Notes: generated from the sequence alone by a model not told the origin. A stretch of 64,000 bases of DNA from Hymenobacter algoricola (GCF_039539525.1 NZ_BAABDH010000041.1:1-64000), one strand, 5' to 3'. Positions 14,010 through 22,352 are shown, numbered from the stretch's first letter. Made by a program: numbers and translations.

Positions 14010-14804
14010 CTACCCCAGAAACATGCGCTGCATGGCCTGCCAGAGGAGTTTTTTACGGCTGTTGTCTTCTTCCAGCAGCTCGATTTCGGCCGCGGGCAGG
14101 TAGGCCACGTCGTTGACGAGCAGCACCGGCTCGTAGAGCTGGGTTTTGTAGACGGCCACGTCGAGCAGGTTTTTGCCGAAGCCGATAACCTGCTTGGCGG
14201 CCAACTGCCGGCGCAGCGTACTGAGTGCCACCGGCAGGTGCGACTCCACGTTGATGAGTACCACGTCGGCCATCACCAGCCGGATGGCTTTGAGCAGGTT
14301 GTTGAGAAACACGTTTTTGGGCAGGCGCTGAAACTGCACCGCATCCAGGCGCACCAGAATCACCAGCCCGTTGGCATTGCTGCCCAGTGTGGAGTACGGG
14401 GTTTCGGTCAGCGGCGGCGCCGTGCGCTGGGGTGGCGCGTCGGCTGGGGCCGCCGCCGCGGGCGGTGGGGCCAGTGGCGGGGTGGGCCTGGGCGCAGCGG
14501 GGGCCACCAGCGACGGTAGCCCGGACGGAATAGGAATGGCGACCGGTGCCGGTGCCGGTGCCGGTGGAGCCGGCGCCGAAACTACCACGGTCGGTACGGG
14601 AGCTACGGGTGGCAGGAGCGGGGCCGCTGGCGGCGGGGGAGCAACGGGAGCCGGCGCGGCCGTTGCGGGCGGGGCCACAGCCAGGAGCGGGGCCACAGCC
14701 AGGGGCGGGGTTATTGCGGCCGGGCCGGGCTCGGGCACCACGTAGAGGGACACGTTGGTGTAGAAATTCTGAAAAAATGCCAGTGACGCCTCTTCCTGTT
14801 CCAT
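14010..14804 (-). CDS. Pro/Ala-rich linker protein with conserved C-terminal domain, 264 aa
   Basis: A short N-terminal segment (1-27, MEQEEASLAFFQNFYTNVSLYVV) is joined by a 115-residue Pro/Ala linker to a C-terminal alpha/beta domain (about 143-264: NGLVILVRLDAVQ, FLNNLLKAIRLVMADVVLINVE, KQVIGFGKN, ending KKLLWQAMQRMF). I recall Bacteroidota proteins of this shape as unnamed; the three-layer pattern and small size resemble the psi subunit (HolD) of the DNA polymerase III clamp loader, but this is speculation. The linker is encoded by in-frame tandem repeats (18 bp at 14671-14706 and GGTGCC units near 14545-14565). Confidence 0.8.
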   Translation of the reverse strand: MEQEEASLAFFQNFYTNVSLYVVPEPGPAAITPPLAVAPLLAVAPPATAAPAPVAPPPPAAPLLPPVAPVPTVVVSAPAPPAPAPAPVAIPIPSGLPSLVAPAAPRPTPPLAPPPAAAAPADAPPQRTAPPLTETPYSTLGSNANGLVILVRLDAVQFQRLPKNVFLNNLLKAIRLVMADVVLINVESHLPVALSTLRRQLAAKQVIGFGKNLLDVAVYKTQLYEPVLLVNDVAYLPAAEIELLEEDNSRKKLLWQAMQRMFLG

Positions 14805-14844
14805 AGGGCAGCTAACTTAATCCGGATGGCCGACGGGGCCGGGG

Positions 14845-15366
14845 TTACTCGACAACGAACAACGACTTAAGCTCCGTCGCTTCCTGGGGCTTCATGCGTC
14901 CGCCCAGCACGAGGCGCAGCTGGCGGCGCCGCAAAGCGCCGTCGTAGAGGCTGATTTCCTCCGGCGTCTCGGCCACGGCTTCGGGCACGTCGATGGGGCG
15001 GCCCGACTGGTCCACGGCCACGAAGGTGTAGAAGGCCTCGTTGCTTTTGACCTTGGTGCCGCTGGGAATGTCTTCGGCCCACACGTTGATGTGCACTTCC
15101 ATGCTGGAGCTGAAGGACCGCGTCACCTGGGCCTGCAGCGTCACCACGTTGCCCAGGCGGATTGGCTCCCGGAACGATACGTTGTCGACCGAGGCCGTCA
15201 CCACGATGCGGTTGGAGTGGCGCTGGGCCGACACGGCGGCGGCAATGTCCATCAGGTGCATCATGCGGCCGCCCATCAGGTTGTGGAGCGTGTTGGTATC
15301 GTTGGGCAGCACCAGCTCGGTCATAATCACGAACGAGTCTTTGACGGGCTTCTGTTTACGCATCAT
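14845..15366 (-). CDS. Acyl-CoA thioesterase (hotdog fold)
   Basis: YciA/BACH-type acyl-CoA hydrolase. The hotdog domain carries the signature LPNDTNTLHNLMGGRMMHLMD (20-40), in which the Asn-His-Asp-type active-site residues and GG turn are visible, followed by the strand VDNVSFREPIRLGNVV. 173 residues, with a C-terminal 40-residue extension. It probably hydrolyses medium or long acyl-CoA in the cytoplasm. It lies 161 bp downstream of pcm on the same strand, but a tandem repeat separates them. A second, shorter hotdog thioesterase is at 33212-33601. Confidence 0.93.
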   Translation of the reverse strand: MMRKQKPVKDSFVIMTELVLPNDTNTLHNLMGGRMMHLMDIAAAVSAQRHSNRIVVTASVDNVSFREPIRLGNVVTLQAQVTRSFSSSMEVHINVWAEDIPSGTKVKSNEAFYTFVAVDQSGRPIDVPEAVAETPEEISLYDGALRRRQLRLVLGGRMKPQEATELKSLFVVE

Positions 15367-15494
15367 GCGGCGGGTTTCTTCAGGGGAAGTAGGTAAGCAG
15401 CCGCAAAGATAAGCCCCCGCCGAGCGGAGAAGTAAGAATTAGTAAGTAAGAATCAGCAAAAAGCCCCAGCCGCCCGGTCAGAGCCGCCGTAGCC

Positions 15495-15541
15495 AATTCT
15501 TAATTCTTAATTCTTAATTCTTAATTCTTAATTCTTAATTC
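15495..15541. repeat. Tandem repeat, about 6.7 copies of AATTCTT
   Basis: Seven-base unit repeated without interruption. It runs into the 3' end of pcm, where it encodes the last residues Ile-Lys-Asn and the stop. As the stop lies in the first unit, copy-number change would not alter the protein. Degenerate relatives (AAGAATTAGTAAGTAAGAA) are at 15432-15450. Confidence 0.9.
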
Positions 15542-16187
15542 CCCACCCCGCCTGGCCCAGCAGGGGCACGAAGCGGAATTCCTCCAACTCCTCGCGCACG
15601 AAGCCGGCCTCACTCTCCCGCGTCACGCGCAGCATGCGCTGGGTGTGCTCGGTGCCCACCGGAATGACCAGGGCCCCGCCCACGCGCAGCTGCTGCAGCA
15701 GGGCCCGCGGAATGGTGGGCGAGCCGGCCGTGACCAGAATCTTATCAAAGGGCCCGTGCCCGGGCAGGCCCACCGAGCCGTCGCCGCAGAACAGGTGGGC
15801 GGCCTGGTGCAGGCTGGCCAGGCGGCGGCGGGTGCGCTCAAAGAGCACGGCGTTGAACTCGATGCTGAACACGTGGGGCGTGAGCTGCAGCAGCACCGCG
15901 CACTGGTAGCCCGAGCCCGTCCCGATTTCCAGCACCCGGTCTTGGGGCCGCACGCCCAGCAGGGCGGTCTGGTAGGCCACGGTGTAGGGCTGCGAAATCG
16001 TCTGGCCCTCGCCGATGGGAAAGGCCTTGTCCTGGTAGGCGTGCTCCTGGAAGGCGGCCTCGAAGAACAGGTGGCGGGGCACGGTGCCCAGGGCCGTGAG
16101 CACCCGCTCGTCCTCGATGCCCTTGCGGCGCAGCTCCGCCACCAGGGTGCGGCGCTGCCCGCGGTGGCGGTAGCTGTCAGCGGGCAT
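15528..16187 (-). CDS. pcm: Protein-L-isoaspartate O-methyltransferase
   Basis: Repairs isoaspartyl residues in damaged proteins by SAM-dependent methylation. 219 residues from the chosen start MPADSYRHRGQRR. The catalytic loop PIGEGQTISQPYTVA (57-71) and the SAM-binding motif VLEIGTGSGYQCAVLL (85-100) are intact; the GGALVIPVG strand near 185 is also typical. A further 20 in-frame codons upstream are Pro/Arg-rich and unlike the family. The C terminus ends inside a seven-base tandem repeat. Confidence 0.96.
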   Translation of the reverse strand: MPADSYRHRGQRRTLVAELRRKGIEDERVLTALGTVPRHLFFEAAFQEHAYQDKAFPIGEGQTISQPYTVAYQTALLGVRPQDRVLEIGTGSGYQCAVLLQLTPHVFSIEFNAVLFERTRRRLASLHQAAHLFCGDGSVGLPGHGPFDKILVTAGSPTIPRALLQQLRVGGALVIPVGTEHTQRMLRVTRESEAGFVREELEEFRFVPLLGQAGWGIKN

Positions 16188-16255
16188 AGGCGAAGGAGCG
16201 GGAGCGGGCCATGAGCGGGGAGGAAAGGGAGGTCTGCGGTTCCGCATTAATGCCC

Positions 16256-16263
16256 TACCTTTG
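16256..16263 (+). promoter_or_regulatory. Minus-7 element for the sugar transferase gene
   Basis: TACCTTTG, a full match to TAnnTTTG; CTG (one mismatch to TTG) lies 19 bp upstream at 16234-16236. It is 82 bp before the proposed start. Confidence 0.6.
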
Positions 16264-16345
16264 CCATGCGTCAGAAATGGCGCCAGCGGCCTGTTAGAGC
16301 GACATCAGCCGCGAAACTACGGCTTCACCCGCACATTATCACCTA

Positions 16346-17797
16346 TTGCCGGCCCTGGCCGGTCTGCCCGTATCCCACTTGATTCGCACCGCGCAAAAAC
16401 TGAAGCTTATAGCTGCCGACTTTCTGGCGGCGCTTTTGGCCTGGGTTAGTTTCTTTCTGCTGCGCAAATACCTGCTCAGCGAAATGACGGCCGGCTATAA
16501 ATTCACCGAGGGCGCCCTGTTTACCCTCACCGGCGGCGCCATCATGATTGCGGCCTTCTGGATGCTGCTCTACGCGCTGATCGGCGAGTACCGCGACATT
16601 TTCCGCAAGTCGCGCCTGTCCGAAATCATCCGGCTGGGCCGGGTTTCCATCCTGGGGGCGCTGATTATCTTCTTCGCCTTTCTGCTCGACGACCAGGGGG
16701 TGAGCAACTACCGGCTCTACTACAAGACCATTACGGCCTACTTCCTGCTGCACTTCTTTATCACGGCCATCCTGCGCACCTGGGCCGTGACCAGCGTGCA
16801 GCATCTGGTGCACGACGGCACCATCTACTTCAACACCCTGCTGGTGGGCTCCAATGCCCTGGCCCACGAAACCTACCACGAGCTGACCCGCACCAGCCGC
16901 CACCTGGGGCTGCGCCTGGTGGGCTTTGCCCCGGTGGGCGACACGGTAGACGAGGCGCTGGCGGCGCAGCTGCCCGCCCACGGCTCCTACAAGCGCCTGC
17001 CGGCCCTGATCCGGGCCCTCAAGATTGAGCAGATTGTCATTGCCATCGAGCCCTCGGAGCACCGTATGATTCAGGAAATCCTGACCCTGCTGGAAGGCAC
17101 GCCCACCCGGGTGAGCATCCTGCCCGACCTCTACCAGATGCTGCTGGGCTCGGTGAAGGTCAACCACCTGTTTGGCACGCCGCTGATTGAAATCAAGCAC
17201 GATCTGCTGCCGCTGTGGCAGGAAGTCACCAAGCGCGGCCTCGACATCGTGGGCTCCCTGCTGTTTTTGGGGCTAGCCTGGCCCGTGTACGCCTTCACCG
17301 CCATGATGGTGCGCAGCTCGTCGCCGGGGCCCGTGTTCTATTCCCAGGAGCGCGTGGGCAAGCTCGGGCACCCGTTCCGCATCTATAAGTTCCGCTCGAT
17401 GTACGTGGATGCCGAGCAGCAGGGCCCGTCGCTGTCGTCCGACCACGACCCGCGCATCACGCCCTGGGGCCGCTTTATGCGCAAGGTGCGCCTCGACGAG
17501 CTGCCCCAGTTCTGGAACGTGGTGAAGGGCGACATGAGCCTGGTGGGCCCGCGCCCCGAGCGGCAGTTCTACATCGACCAGATCGTGAAGGTGGCCCCGC
17601 ACTACCGCCACCTGCACCGGGTGCGGCCCGGCATCACCAGCCTGGGGCAGGTGAAGTACGGCTACGCCGAAACCGTGGCCCAGATGGTGGAGCGGCTCAA
17701 GTTCGACATTCTCTACATCGAAAACATGAGCCTGGCCATGGACTTCCGGGTGATGCTCTACACGATTAAGATCATCGTGGAAGGGCGGGGGAAATAA
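16346..17797 (+). CDS. Exopolysaccharide polyprenyl glycosylphosphotransferase
   Basis: Initiates surface polysaccharide synthesis by transferring a sugar-1-phosphate to undecaprenyl phosphate at the inner membrane (WbaP/WcaJ type). Four N-terminal membrane helices lie at about 18-145, a CoA-binding-like cytoplasmic domain at 160-260, a fifth helix at about 297-320, and the catalytic domain after it with SSPGPVFYSQERVGKLGHPFRIYKFRSM, RKVRLDELPQFWNVVKGDMSLVGPRPE and RPGITSLGQV. No ATG precedes the first helix; TTG at 16346 is the best start. It is monocistronic; no polymerase or flippase is near, so it may serve a cluster elsewhere. Confidence 0.93.
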   Translation: MPALAGLPVSHLIRTAQKLKLIAADFLAALLAWVSFFLLRKYLLSEMTAGYKFTEGALFTLTGGAIMIAAFWMLLYALIGEYRDIFRKSRLSEIIRLGRVSILGALIIFFAFLLDDQGVSNYRLYYKTITAYFLLHFFITAILRTWAVTSVQHLVHDGTIYFNTLLVGSNALAHETYHELTRTSRHLGLRLVGFAPVGDTVDEALAAQLPAHGSYKRLPALIRALKIEQIVIAIEPSEHRMIQEILTLLEGTPTRVSILPDLYQMLLGSVKVNHLFGTPLIEIKHDLLPLWQEVTKRGLDIVGSLLFLGLAWPVYAFTAMMVRSSSPGPVFYSQERVGKLGHPFRIYKFRSMYVDAEQQGPSLSSDHDPRITPWGRFMRKVRLDELPQFWNVVKGDMSLVGPRPERQFYIDQIVKVAPHYRHLHRVRPGITSLGQVKYGYAETVAQMVERLKFDILYIENMSLAMDFRVMLYTIKIIVEGRGK

Positions 17798-17825
17798 GCC
17801 CGGTCATAGCATACAAAAAGCCGAT

Positions 17826-18475
17826 ATGATAACGAAACGGTTCATTACCTGCACGCTGGCCGCCGGACTGGGGCTAGGGGCCTTCACCGCCCGGGCCCAA
17901 CAGCCGGCCGGGGCTAGCGCCAACTTTCAGCTAATCGTCAACGGGCAGCCGATGGATGTGGAAGCGGGCAAGGAGTTCACCCTGACCACGCCCAAGGGGG
18001 AGACGGTGCGGCTGGAAGTGCGGGAGAAAACCATCCGCACGTTTCAGGACAGCTGGGTAACGTTTCAGTATCCGGCGAAGCTCTCGGTGGCCGAAACCCA
18101 GCAGGATGGCATGCGGCAGCTGGTGATGATGAATGCCACCGGCGGGGGGCTGCTGATCCAGGAATATACGGGTATCGACCCGGCTGGCATCGTTGACTTT
18201 ATGAGTGCGCAGCTGGTCAAGGACGACGCCAAGGCCGGCTATAAACAGTCGGAAAAGCCTTACAGCTTAACGCTGGCCGACAACAAGCAGCTGCAGGGAA
18301 AACAAAGCTCCTAACGCAGAAAAACAAGCAAATGGTGTACAACGTCGGTACGTGGTCGGGCGAAAACGAAGGCATCCTGGTTGTGGCGTTTCAAACGACG
18401 GACGGCAGCGACGACGATAAGATCAACCAGCGGTTGATTGATGACGTGCTTAAGAATCTAAAAATCCGGCGCTAG
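17826..18475 (+). CDS. Secreted hypothetical protein, reading frame shifted by -1 at 18296-18302
   Basis: Zero-frame translation starts with a signal peptide (1-24, ending ARAQ) and runs 162 codons to TAA at 18312-18314. Directly after G GGA AAA (18296-18302) the -1 frame continues as good protein sequence (LLTQKNKQMVYNVGTWSGEN... to LKNLKIRR) and stops at 18473-18475. Together the two give about 215 residues of coherent composition. Either it is one gene with a frameshift mutation or assembly error, or the product is made by programmed -1 frameshifting. I do not recognise the family; the middle (SWVTFQYPAKLSVAE) suggests a small beta-rich periplasmic protein. It precedes ribE by 13 bp. Confidence 0.6.
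18296..18302 (+). other. Canonical -1 slippery heptamer G GGA AAA
   Basis: The heptamer has the X XXY YYZ form, in phase with the upstream frame (CAG GGA AAA), and slippage would place the ribosome in exactly the frame that continues the protein. I see no strong stem-loop in the next 60 bases, which weakens a programmed frameshift. Confidence 0.45.
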
Positions 18476-18488
18476 CGCCCGTTTTACC

Positions 18489-19079
18489 ATGTTCACAGGA
18501 ATCATAGAAGCCCTCGGCACCATCACGGCCGTGCAGACCGAAGGCACCAACCGCCATTTCACCGTCGCCACGCCCTTCGCGGCCGAGCTGCAGGTTGACC
18601 AGAGCGTGGCCCACGACGGCGTGTGTCTGACGGTGGTGGCCGTGGACGCGGCCGCCGGTACCCACGTCGTCACGGCCATCGACGAGACCCTGCAGAAAAC
18701 CAACCTGGGCAGCTGGGCCGCGGGCCGGCAGGTGAACCTGGAGCGCTGCCTGGCCGCCAACGGCCGCTTCGACGGCCACATCGTGCAGGGCCACGTCGAT
18801 CTGGCCGCCGTGTGCGAGTCGGTGACGGACCAGAACGGCTCCTGGCTCTACCGCTTCCGCCACGCGCCGGGCGCGGGCCGGGTGACGGTGGAAAAGGGCT
18901 CCATCTGCATCAACGGCACCAGCCTGACCTGCTTCGAGAGCACCGATACGGGCTTCAGCGTGGCCATCATTCCCTACACCTACGCCCACACCACCTTCCA
19001 GCACCTGCGCGCCGGCGACCCGGTCAACCTGGAGTTCGACATCGTGGGCAAGTACGTGGCCCGGCTGCTGGGCAAGTAA
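18489..19079 (+). CDS. ribE: Riboflavin synthase subunit alpha
   Basis: Dismutates two 6,7-dimethyl-8-ribityllumazines to riboflavin. 196 residues, with the invariant start MFTGIIEALG and two homologous lumazine-binding halves (1-97 and 98-190); the second begins HIVQGHVDLAA, and TSLTC and NLEFDIVGKYVAR are also typical. All expected motifs are intact. The gene is followed 1 bp later by a small membrane protein and is probably cotranscribed with it. No FMN riboswitch is visible upstream. Confidence 0.97.
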   Translation: MFTGIIEALGTITAVQTEGTNRHFTVATPFAAELQVDQSVAHDGVCLTVVAVDAAAGTHVVTAIDETLQKTNLGSWAAGRQVNLERCLAANGRFDGHIVQGHVDLAAVCESVTDQNGSWLYRFRHAPGAGRVTVEKGSICINGTSLTCFESTDTGFSVAIIPYTYAHTTFQHLRAGDPVNLEFDIVGKYVARLLGK

Positions 19080-19080
19080 T

Positions 19081-19509
19081 ATGGCCGCCGGACCGTCGAC
19101 GGGTGGGCGCTGGTTTGGCCGGCTGATGGTTTTGCCGGTCCTGTTGCTGGGCGCAGTGCTCAACGTACTGGCTACGGAATACACCAAGCCTGTGTGGCAT
19201 ACGCTGGAGCAGCTGTCCGGCTTGGCGGGTGCCGGGCTGCTGCTGCTGCTGGTTGTAGCTTGCCTGGCTCTTACCCGGCGCTTTTATCGTCGTAGCCCGC
19301 TGCTGCTGCGGGCGCTGTTCGTGGCTTCGGCGCTAATGGTCGACTATCTGGTGGCCATGCTTGCCCAGGCCATATTAGATCAGTCCCGGCAGCCGGAGGA
19401 GGTTGACCTGCTGAACAACGTTGATTTCGTGGTGATTCTGCCCGCGGTGCTGCTGGCCCTGCTGCTCTGGGGCTGGGCATTTGACCGGGTGAAGAATACG
19501 GCAGCTTAG
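19081..19509 (+). CDS. Small integral membrane protein, 142 aa
   Basis: Three or four predicted membrane helices: about 15-32, 48-66, 78-95 and 119-136 (ILPAVLLALLLWGWAF). A soluble loop with DQSRQPEEVDLLNN separates the last two. It starts one base after the ribE stop, so translational coupling is likely, yet nothing in the sequence suggests a flavin role. I do not recognise the family. Confidence 0.8.
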   Translation: MAAGPSTGGRWFGRLMVLPVLLLGAVLNVLATEYTKPVWHTLEQLSGLAGAGLLLLLVVACLALTRRFYRRSPLLLRALFVASALMVDYLVAMLAQAILDQSRQPEEVDLLNNVDFVVILPAVLLALLLWGWAFDRVKNTAA

Positions 19510-19608
19510 CCTAGTCACGCTTTCAGGCCATTTTTCGGGTGGCATAGCCAAACTCCCCATCGGCTGCTGCGTAACAGGCTCTACACTAACCACCACCACC
19601 ACCGAGCT

Positions 19609-19812
19609 ATGTCCACCAAACGCGAATTAATCGAGCCCACCGAAGGCGACAAGCGCTACGTCCGCCGCGATGATGAAGGCCAGTTCACCGAATCCGACGA
19701 CCTGAACCGCTCCCTGTCCCAGGATGCCCGCGAAAACGCCAAAACCACCGTCAAGCCCGGCCACGGCGACGAGGGCGACGGCCACAGCGGCAACCGCAAG
19801 CCCGCGAAATAA
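19609..19812 (+). CDS. Small conserved hydrophilic protein, 67 aa
   Basis: Highly charged and probably disordered: MSTKRELIEPTEGDKRYVRR with RDDEGQFTESDDLNRSLSQD. I recall very similar short proteins (KRELI.P..GDKRYVRRD.KG.F) across many bacteria, unnamed; their function is unknown. The gene has a clear intrinsic terminator 18 bp after its stop and stands alone. Confidence 0.85.
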   Translation: MSTKRELIEPTEGDKRYVRRDDEGQFTESDDLNRSLSQDARENAKTTVKPGHGDEGDGHSGNRKPAK

Positions 19813-19830
19813 GACGGGTTGCCAAAATGG

Positions 19831-19866
19831 AAAAAAGCTCCGGTCCCGGCAGGGTCGGAGCTTTTT
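19831..19866. terminator. Intrinsic terminator
   Basis: AAAAAAGCTCCG / CGGAGCTTTTT, an 11-bp stem with a 13-base loop, T-rich at the foot. It serves the preceding small gene. Confidence 0.9.
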
Positions 19867-19960
19867 CATGTGGTATCCGGCGTGTCCGTCTTGAAGCTCA
19901 GGCGAGTTTTAGGTTGGTAAGTAAAGCTCGGCCGCGGCGCTCCGGCCGGTGGTGCGGCGG

Positions 19961-20536
19961 CTAGAGCGCCGTCGGCCACCACCGCTCGGCCCCGCGCCGG
20001 TAGAGCGTGGCGCAGCCCCAGGCCAGCAGGCCGCCCAGCAGGGCGCCGGCCACCACGTCGGTGAAGTAGTGGGCGGCCAGGTAGATGCGGCTGTAGGAGA
20101 GCAGCCCGGCCCATACCAGCACCAGCCACTTGGCCAGGCGGTAGCGCCGGGGCAGCACCAGCCACAGAAATACCGCCAGGGCAAACCCGTTGGCCGCGTG
20201 CGACGACATGAAGCCGAACTGTCCCCCGCAGCCGTGGGCCAGGTTCAGGGCTGCCGACAGCTCCGGGTCGTGGCAGGGCCGCAGGCGGGCGAAGAAGGGC
20301 TTGAAAAACCGGCTCGAAATGCTGTCGGCCAGGGCCACGCTGAGCAGCAGCAGCGGCACCAGCAGCCGGGTGCGCTGCCCAAACAGGTAGCCCAGCGCCA
20401 GCAGAATAACCAAATAGGCCGGAAACCACACAAAGCGCTCCGAGAAGAAAATCATCCACTTGTCCAGCGCCGGCGAGTGGGAGGCATTGGCGGCCAGCAG
20501 CAGCCGGCGGTCCAGGGTTTGCAGCAGCTCGATCAA
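19961..20536 (-). CDS. PAP2-family membrane phosphatase
   Basis: Probable undecaprenyl-diphosphate or lipid phosphatase of the inner membrane. 191 residues with several membrane helices and the three PAP2 motifs: KPFFARLRP (KX6RP), SSHAANGF (PSGH-like, with Pro replaced by Ser but the His kept) and SRIYLAAHYFTDVVAG (SRX5HX3D). The start codon is TTG at 20536, and it overlaps the hemF stop in a TTGA junction, so the two genes are translationally coupled. The physiological lipid substrate cannot be read from sequence. Confidence 0.92.
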   Translation of the reverse strand: MIELLQTLDRRLLLAANASHSPALDKWMIFFSERFVWFPAYLVILLALGYLFGQRTRLLVPLLLLSVALADSISSRFFKPFFARLRPCHDPELSAALNLAHGCGGQFGFMSSHAANGFALAVFLWLVLPRRYRLAKWLVLVWAGLLSYSRIYLAAHYFTDVVAGALLGGLLAWGCATLYRRGAERWWPTAL

Positions 20537-21492
20537 AGCGCGTCGGGGGCTTCAACCCAGTTTACGCCTTTGCGCAGCCAGCTCTGGGTGGCGGCTTCGG
20601 GCGAGCCGGGGGCGGGCACCAGGTTGTAGTGCCACTCGCAGCGCGGGGGCAGGCTCATCAGGATGCTCTCGGTGCGGCCCCCGGTTTCGAGGCCGAAGCG
20701 CGTGCCCCGGTCGATGGCCAGGTTGAACTCGGCGTAGCGGCCCCGGCGCACCAGCTGCCACTGCTCCTCGGCGGGGCCGTAGGGCAGGGCGCGGTTTTGC
20801 TGCATCAGGGTGGTGTAGGTGGGCCCGAAAACGTCGGCCACGGCCCGCACGAAGGCGAACAGGTCGTCGGCCGAGCCATCCTTGCCCACGGTGAGCCGGT
20901 CGAAGAAGATGCCGCCTACGCCCCGGGTTTCCTGGCGGTGGGTGAGGAAGAAGTAGTCGTCGGCCCAGGCGTGGAAGCGGGCGTAGTAGGCGGGGTGGTG
21001 CTCGTCGCAGACGGCCCGCAGCTGCTCGTGAAACCAGCGGGCCTGGGCTTCATCCACGTAAATCGGGGTCAGGTCGATGCCGCCGCCGAACCAGGCCTCC
21101 CCGTTGCCGGCCTCGAAGTAGCGCACGTTCATGTGCACGATGGGCACCCGGGGGCTGCGCGGGTGCTGCACCACGCTCACGCCGGTGGCGAAGTACTCAG
21201 GGTTGGGCATGAGCAGCACCCGGGCGGCCTGCTCGCTCATAGTGCCCGCCACGGCCGAGAAGTTCACCCCGCCCTTTTCGAGCACGTCGCCATTGGTGAG
21301 GACGCGGCTGCGGCCGCCGCCGCCGCCGTGGTGCTGCCAGGCGTCTTCCTGAAAGCGGCCCCGGCCGTCGGCCGCTTCGAGCTGCTGGCAGAGGCGGTCC
21401 TGAAAATCACGCATCCAGGCTTCCACCCGGGCCCGGAAGGGCGGGCCGGCCGCGGGGGAGGAGGTGGGGGGAACAGGGGAGGTGGTAGGCAT
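20533..21492 (-). CDS. hemF: Oxygen-dependent coproporphyrinogen III oxidase
   Basis: Oxidatively decarboxylates coproporphyrinogen III to protoporphyrinogen IX in haem synthesis, using O2. 319 residues. Motifs: EKGGVNFSAV, VSVVQHPRSPRVPIVHMNVRYFEAG (the conserved H.N.R segment), AWFGGGIDLTPIY, HRQETRGVGGIFFD, GRYAEFNLAIDRGTRFGL and SLPPRCEWHYN. The start at MPTTSPVPP follows from family length; a reading 100 codons longer has no support. A full-match minus-7 element lies 98 bp upstream. It implies aerobic metabolism. Confidence 0.97.
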   Translation of the reverse strand: MPTTSPVPPTSSPAAGPPFRARVEAWMRDFQDRLCQQLEAADGRGRFQEDAWQHHGGGGGRSRVLTNGDVLEKGGVNFSAVAGTMSEQAARVLLMPNPEYFATGVSVVQHPRSPRVPIVHMNVRYFEAGNGEAWFGGGIDLTPIYVDEAQARWFHEQLRAVCDEHHPAYYARFHAWADDYFFLTHRQETRGVGGIFFDRLTVGKDGSADDLFAFVRAVADVFGPTYTTLMQQNRALPYGPAEEQWQLVRRGRYAEFNLAIDRGTRFGLETGGRTESILMSLPPRCEWHYNLVPAPGSPEAATQSWLRKGVNWVEAPDAL

Positions 21493-21589
21493 AAGCAGAC
21501 GGGCAGCCAGCAGGTAGTAGAATCGGAAAAAGCGTTCCGCCCGCCTCAGAGCAGGGAAAAGACGCGCGGCAAGCCAGCGGGGCCGACCG

Positions 21590-21597
21590 CAAAGGTA
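21590..21597 (-). promoter_or_regulatory. Minus-7 element of hemF
   Basis: TACCTTTG on the minus strand, a full match to TAnnTTTG. No TTG sits at 19 bp. Confidence 0.55.
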
Positions 21598-21703
21598 ACG
21601 GGTTTGAGGGAGGATTGAGGCTGGCGGCGCGGGCCTGCCCTGAACCAGCTGGCCTCCGACCCGAACCAGTGGCCCAGCGTAGATGGCCGCTGGCCGTTGC
21701 AGG

Positions 21704-22222
21704 CTAGGCCAGCGGCTTTTCCAGCACCAGCAGCTCCAGGGGCTGGCGCGCGCGCCCGAAGCGTGGGTCGGTAGGAAAGGGCACCACGGCACCCGTGCGC
21801 CGGTAGCCGTGCCGCTCGTACCAGGCCAGCAGCTCGGGGCGCACCGAAATTACCGTGATGCGGATTATGCTCCGGTCCCGCTGCCGGGCGTAGGCTTTGG
21901 CGGCGCTCAGCAGCTGCTTGCCCAGGCCCTGGTTCTGGCGCGTGGCGGCCACCGAGAGCATACCCAGGTACAGCGCGTCGGGCTGCACTTCCAGCAGCAC
22001 GGAGGCCAGCAGCACGCCTTGTTCGTCGCGGCCGAGCAGGATGCTCACGTGCTCGGGGGCCAGCAGCTCGCGCAGGGCAGCGGCGTCGGTGCGCTGCCCG
22101 CTCAGCAGGTGCGCTTCCGTCGTCCAGCCCTTTTCCGACTCGGGGCCGCGGTACACGCTGTTGACAAAGGCGGCCAGCTCGGGCGTGTCGGCCGCCGTGG
22201 CCAGCGTCAGAGAATGAATCAT
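21704..22222 (-). CDS. GNAT-family N-acetyltransferase
   Basis: 172 residues with the GNAT fold: N-terminal MIHSLTLATAADTPELAAFVNSVYRG, the central strand LYLGMLSVAATRQNQGLGKQLL (motif A, with Q-x-x-G-L-G-K for acetyl-CoA phosphate binding) and a C-terminal GYRRTGAVVPF. The substrate is unknown. The start is chosen at MIHSL; a TACCTTTA element (minus strand, 22226-22233) stops only 3 bp before it, so the transcript would be nearly or fully leaderless. It is divergent from the E1 gene. Confidence 0.9.
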   Translation of the reverse strand: MIHSLTLATAADTPELAAFVNSVYRGPESEKGWTTEAHLLSGQRTDAAALRELLAPEHVSILLGRDEQGVLLASVLLEVQPDALYLGMLSVAATRQNQGLGKQLLSAAKAYARQRDRSIIRITVISVRPELLAWYERHGYRRTGAVVPFPTDPRFGRARQPLELLVLEKPLA

Positions 22223-22352
22223 GGGGTAAAGGTAGGGTCCGCGGCGTATTCCCATAGCCATTTTTGGCCGCTCAGGGGTGGTTAACCGGCTTGCCGGAGC
22301 AGGGCAGCACGAAGAACCAGCAACGAAAAACCGAAATCGAGCGGCCAAGCGC

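Noticed and set aside
15495..15541. Short repeats as a possible CRISPR array
   Set aside because: Units are 7 bp with no spacers. No CRISPR array was found anywhere in the window.
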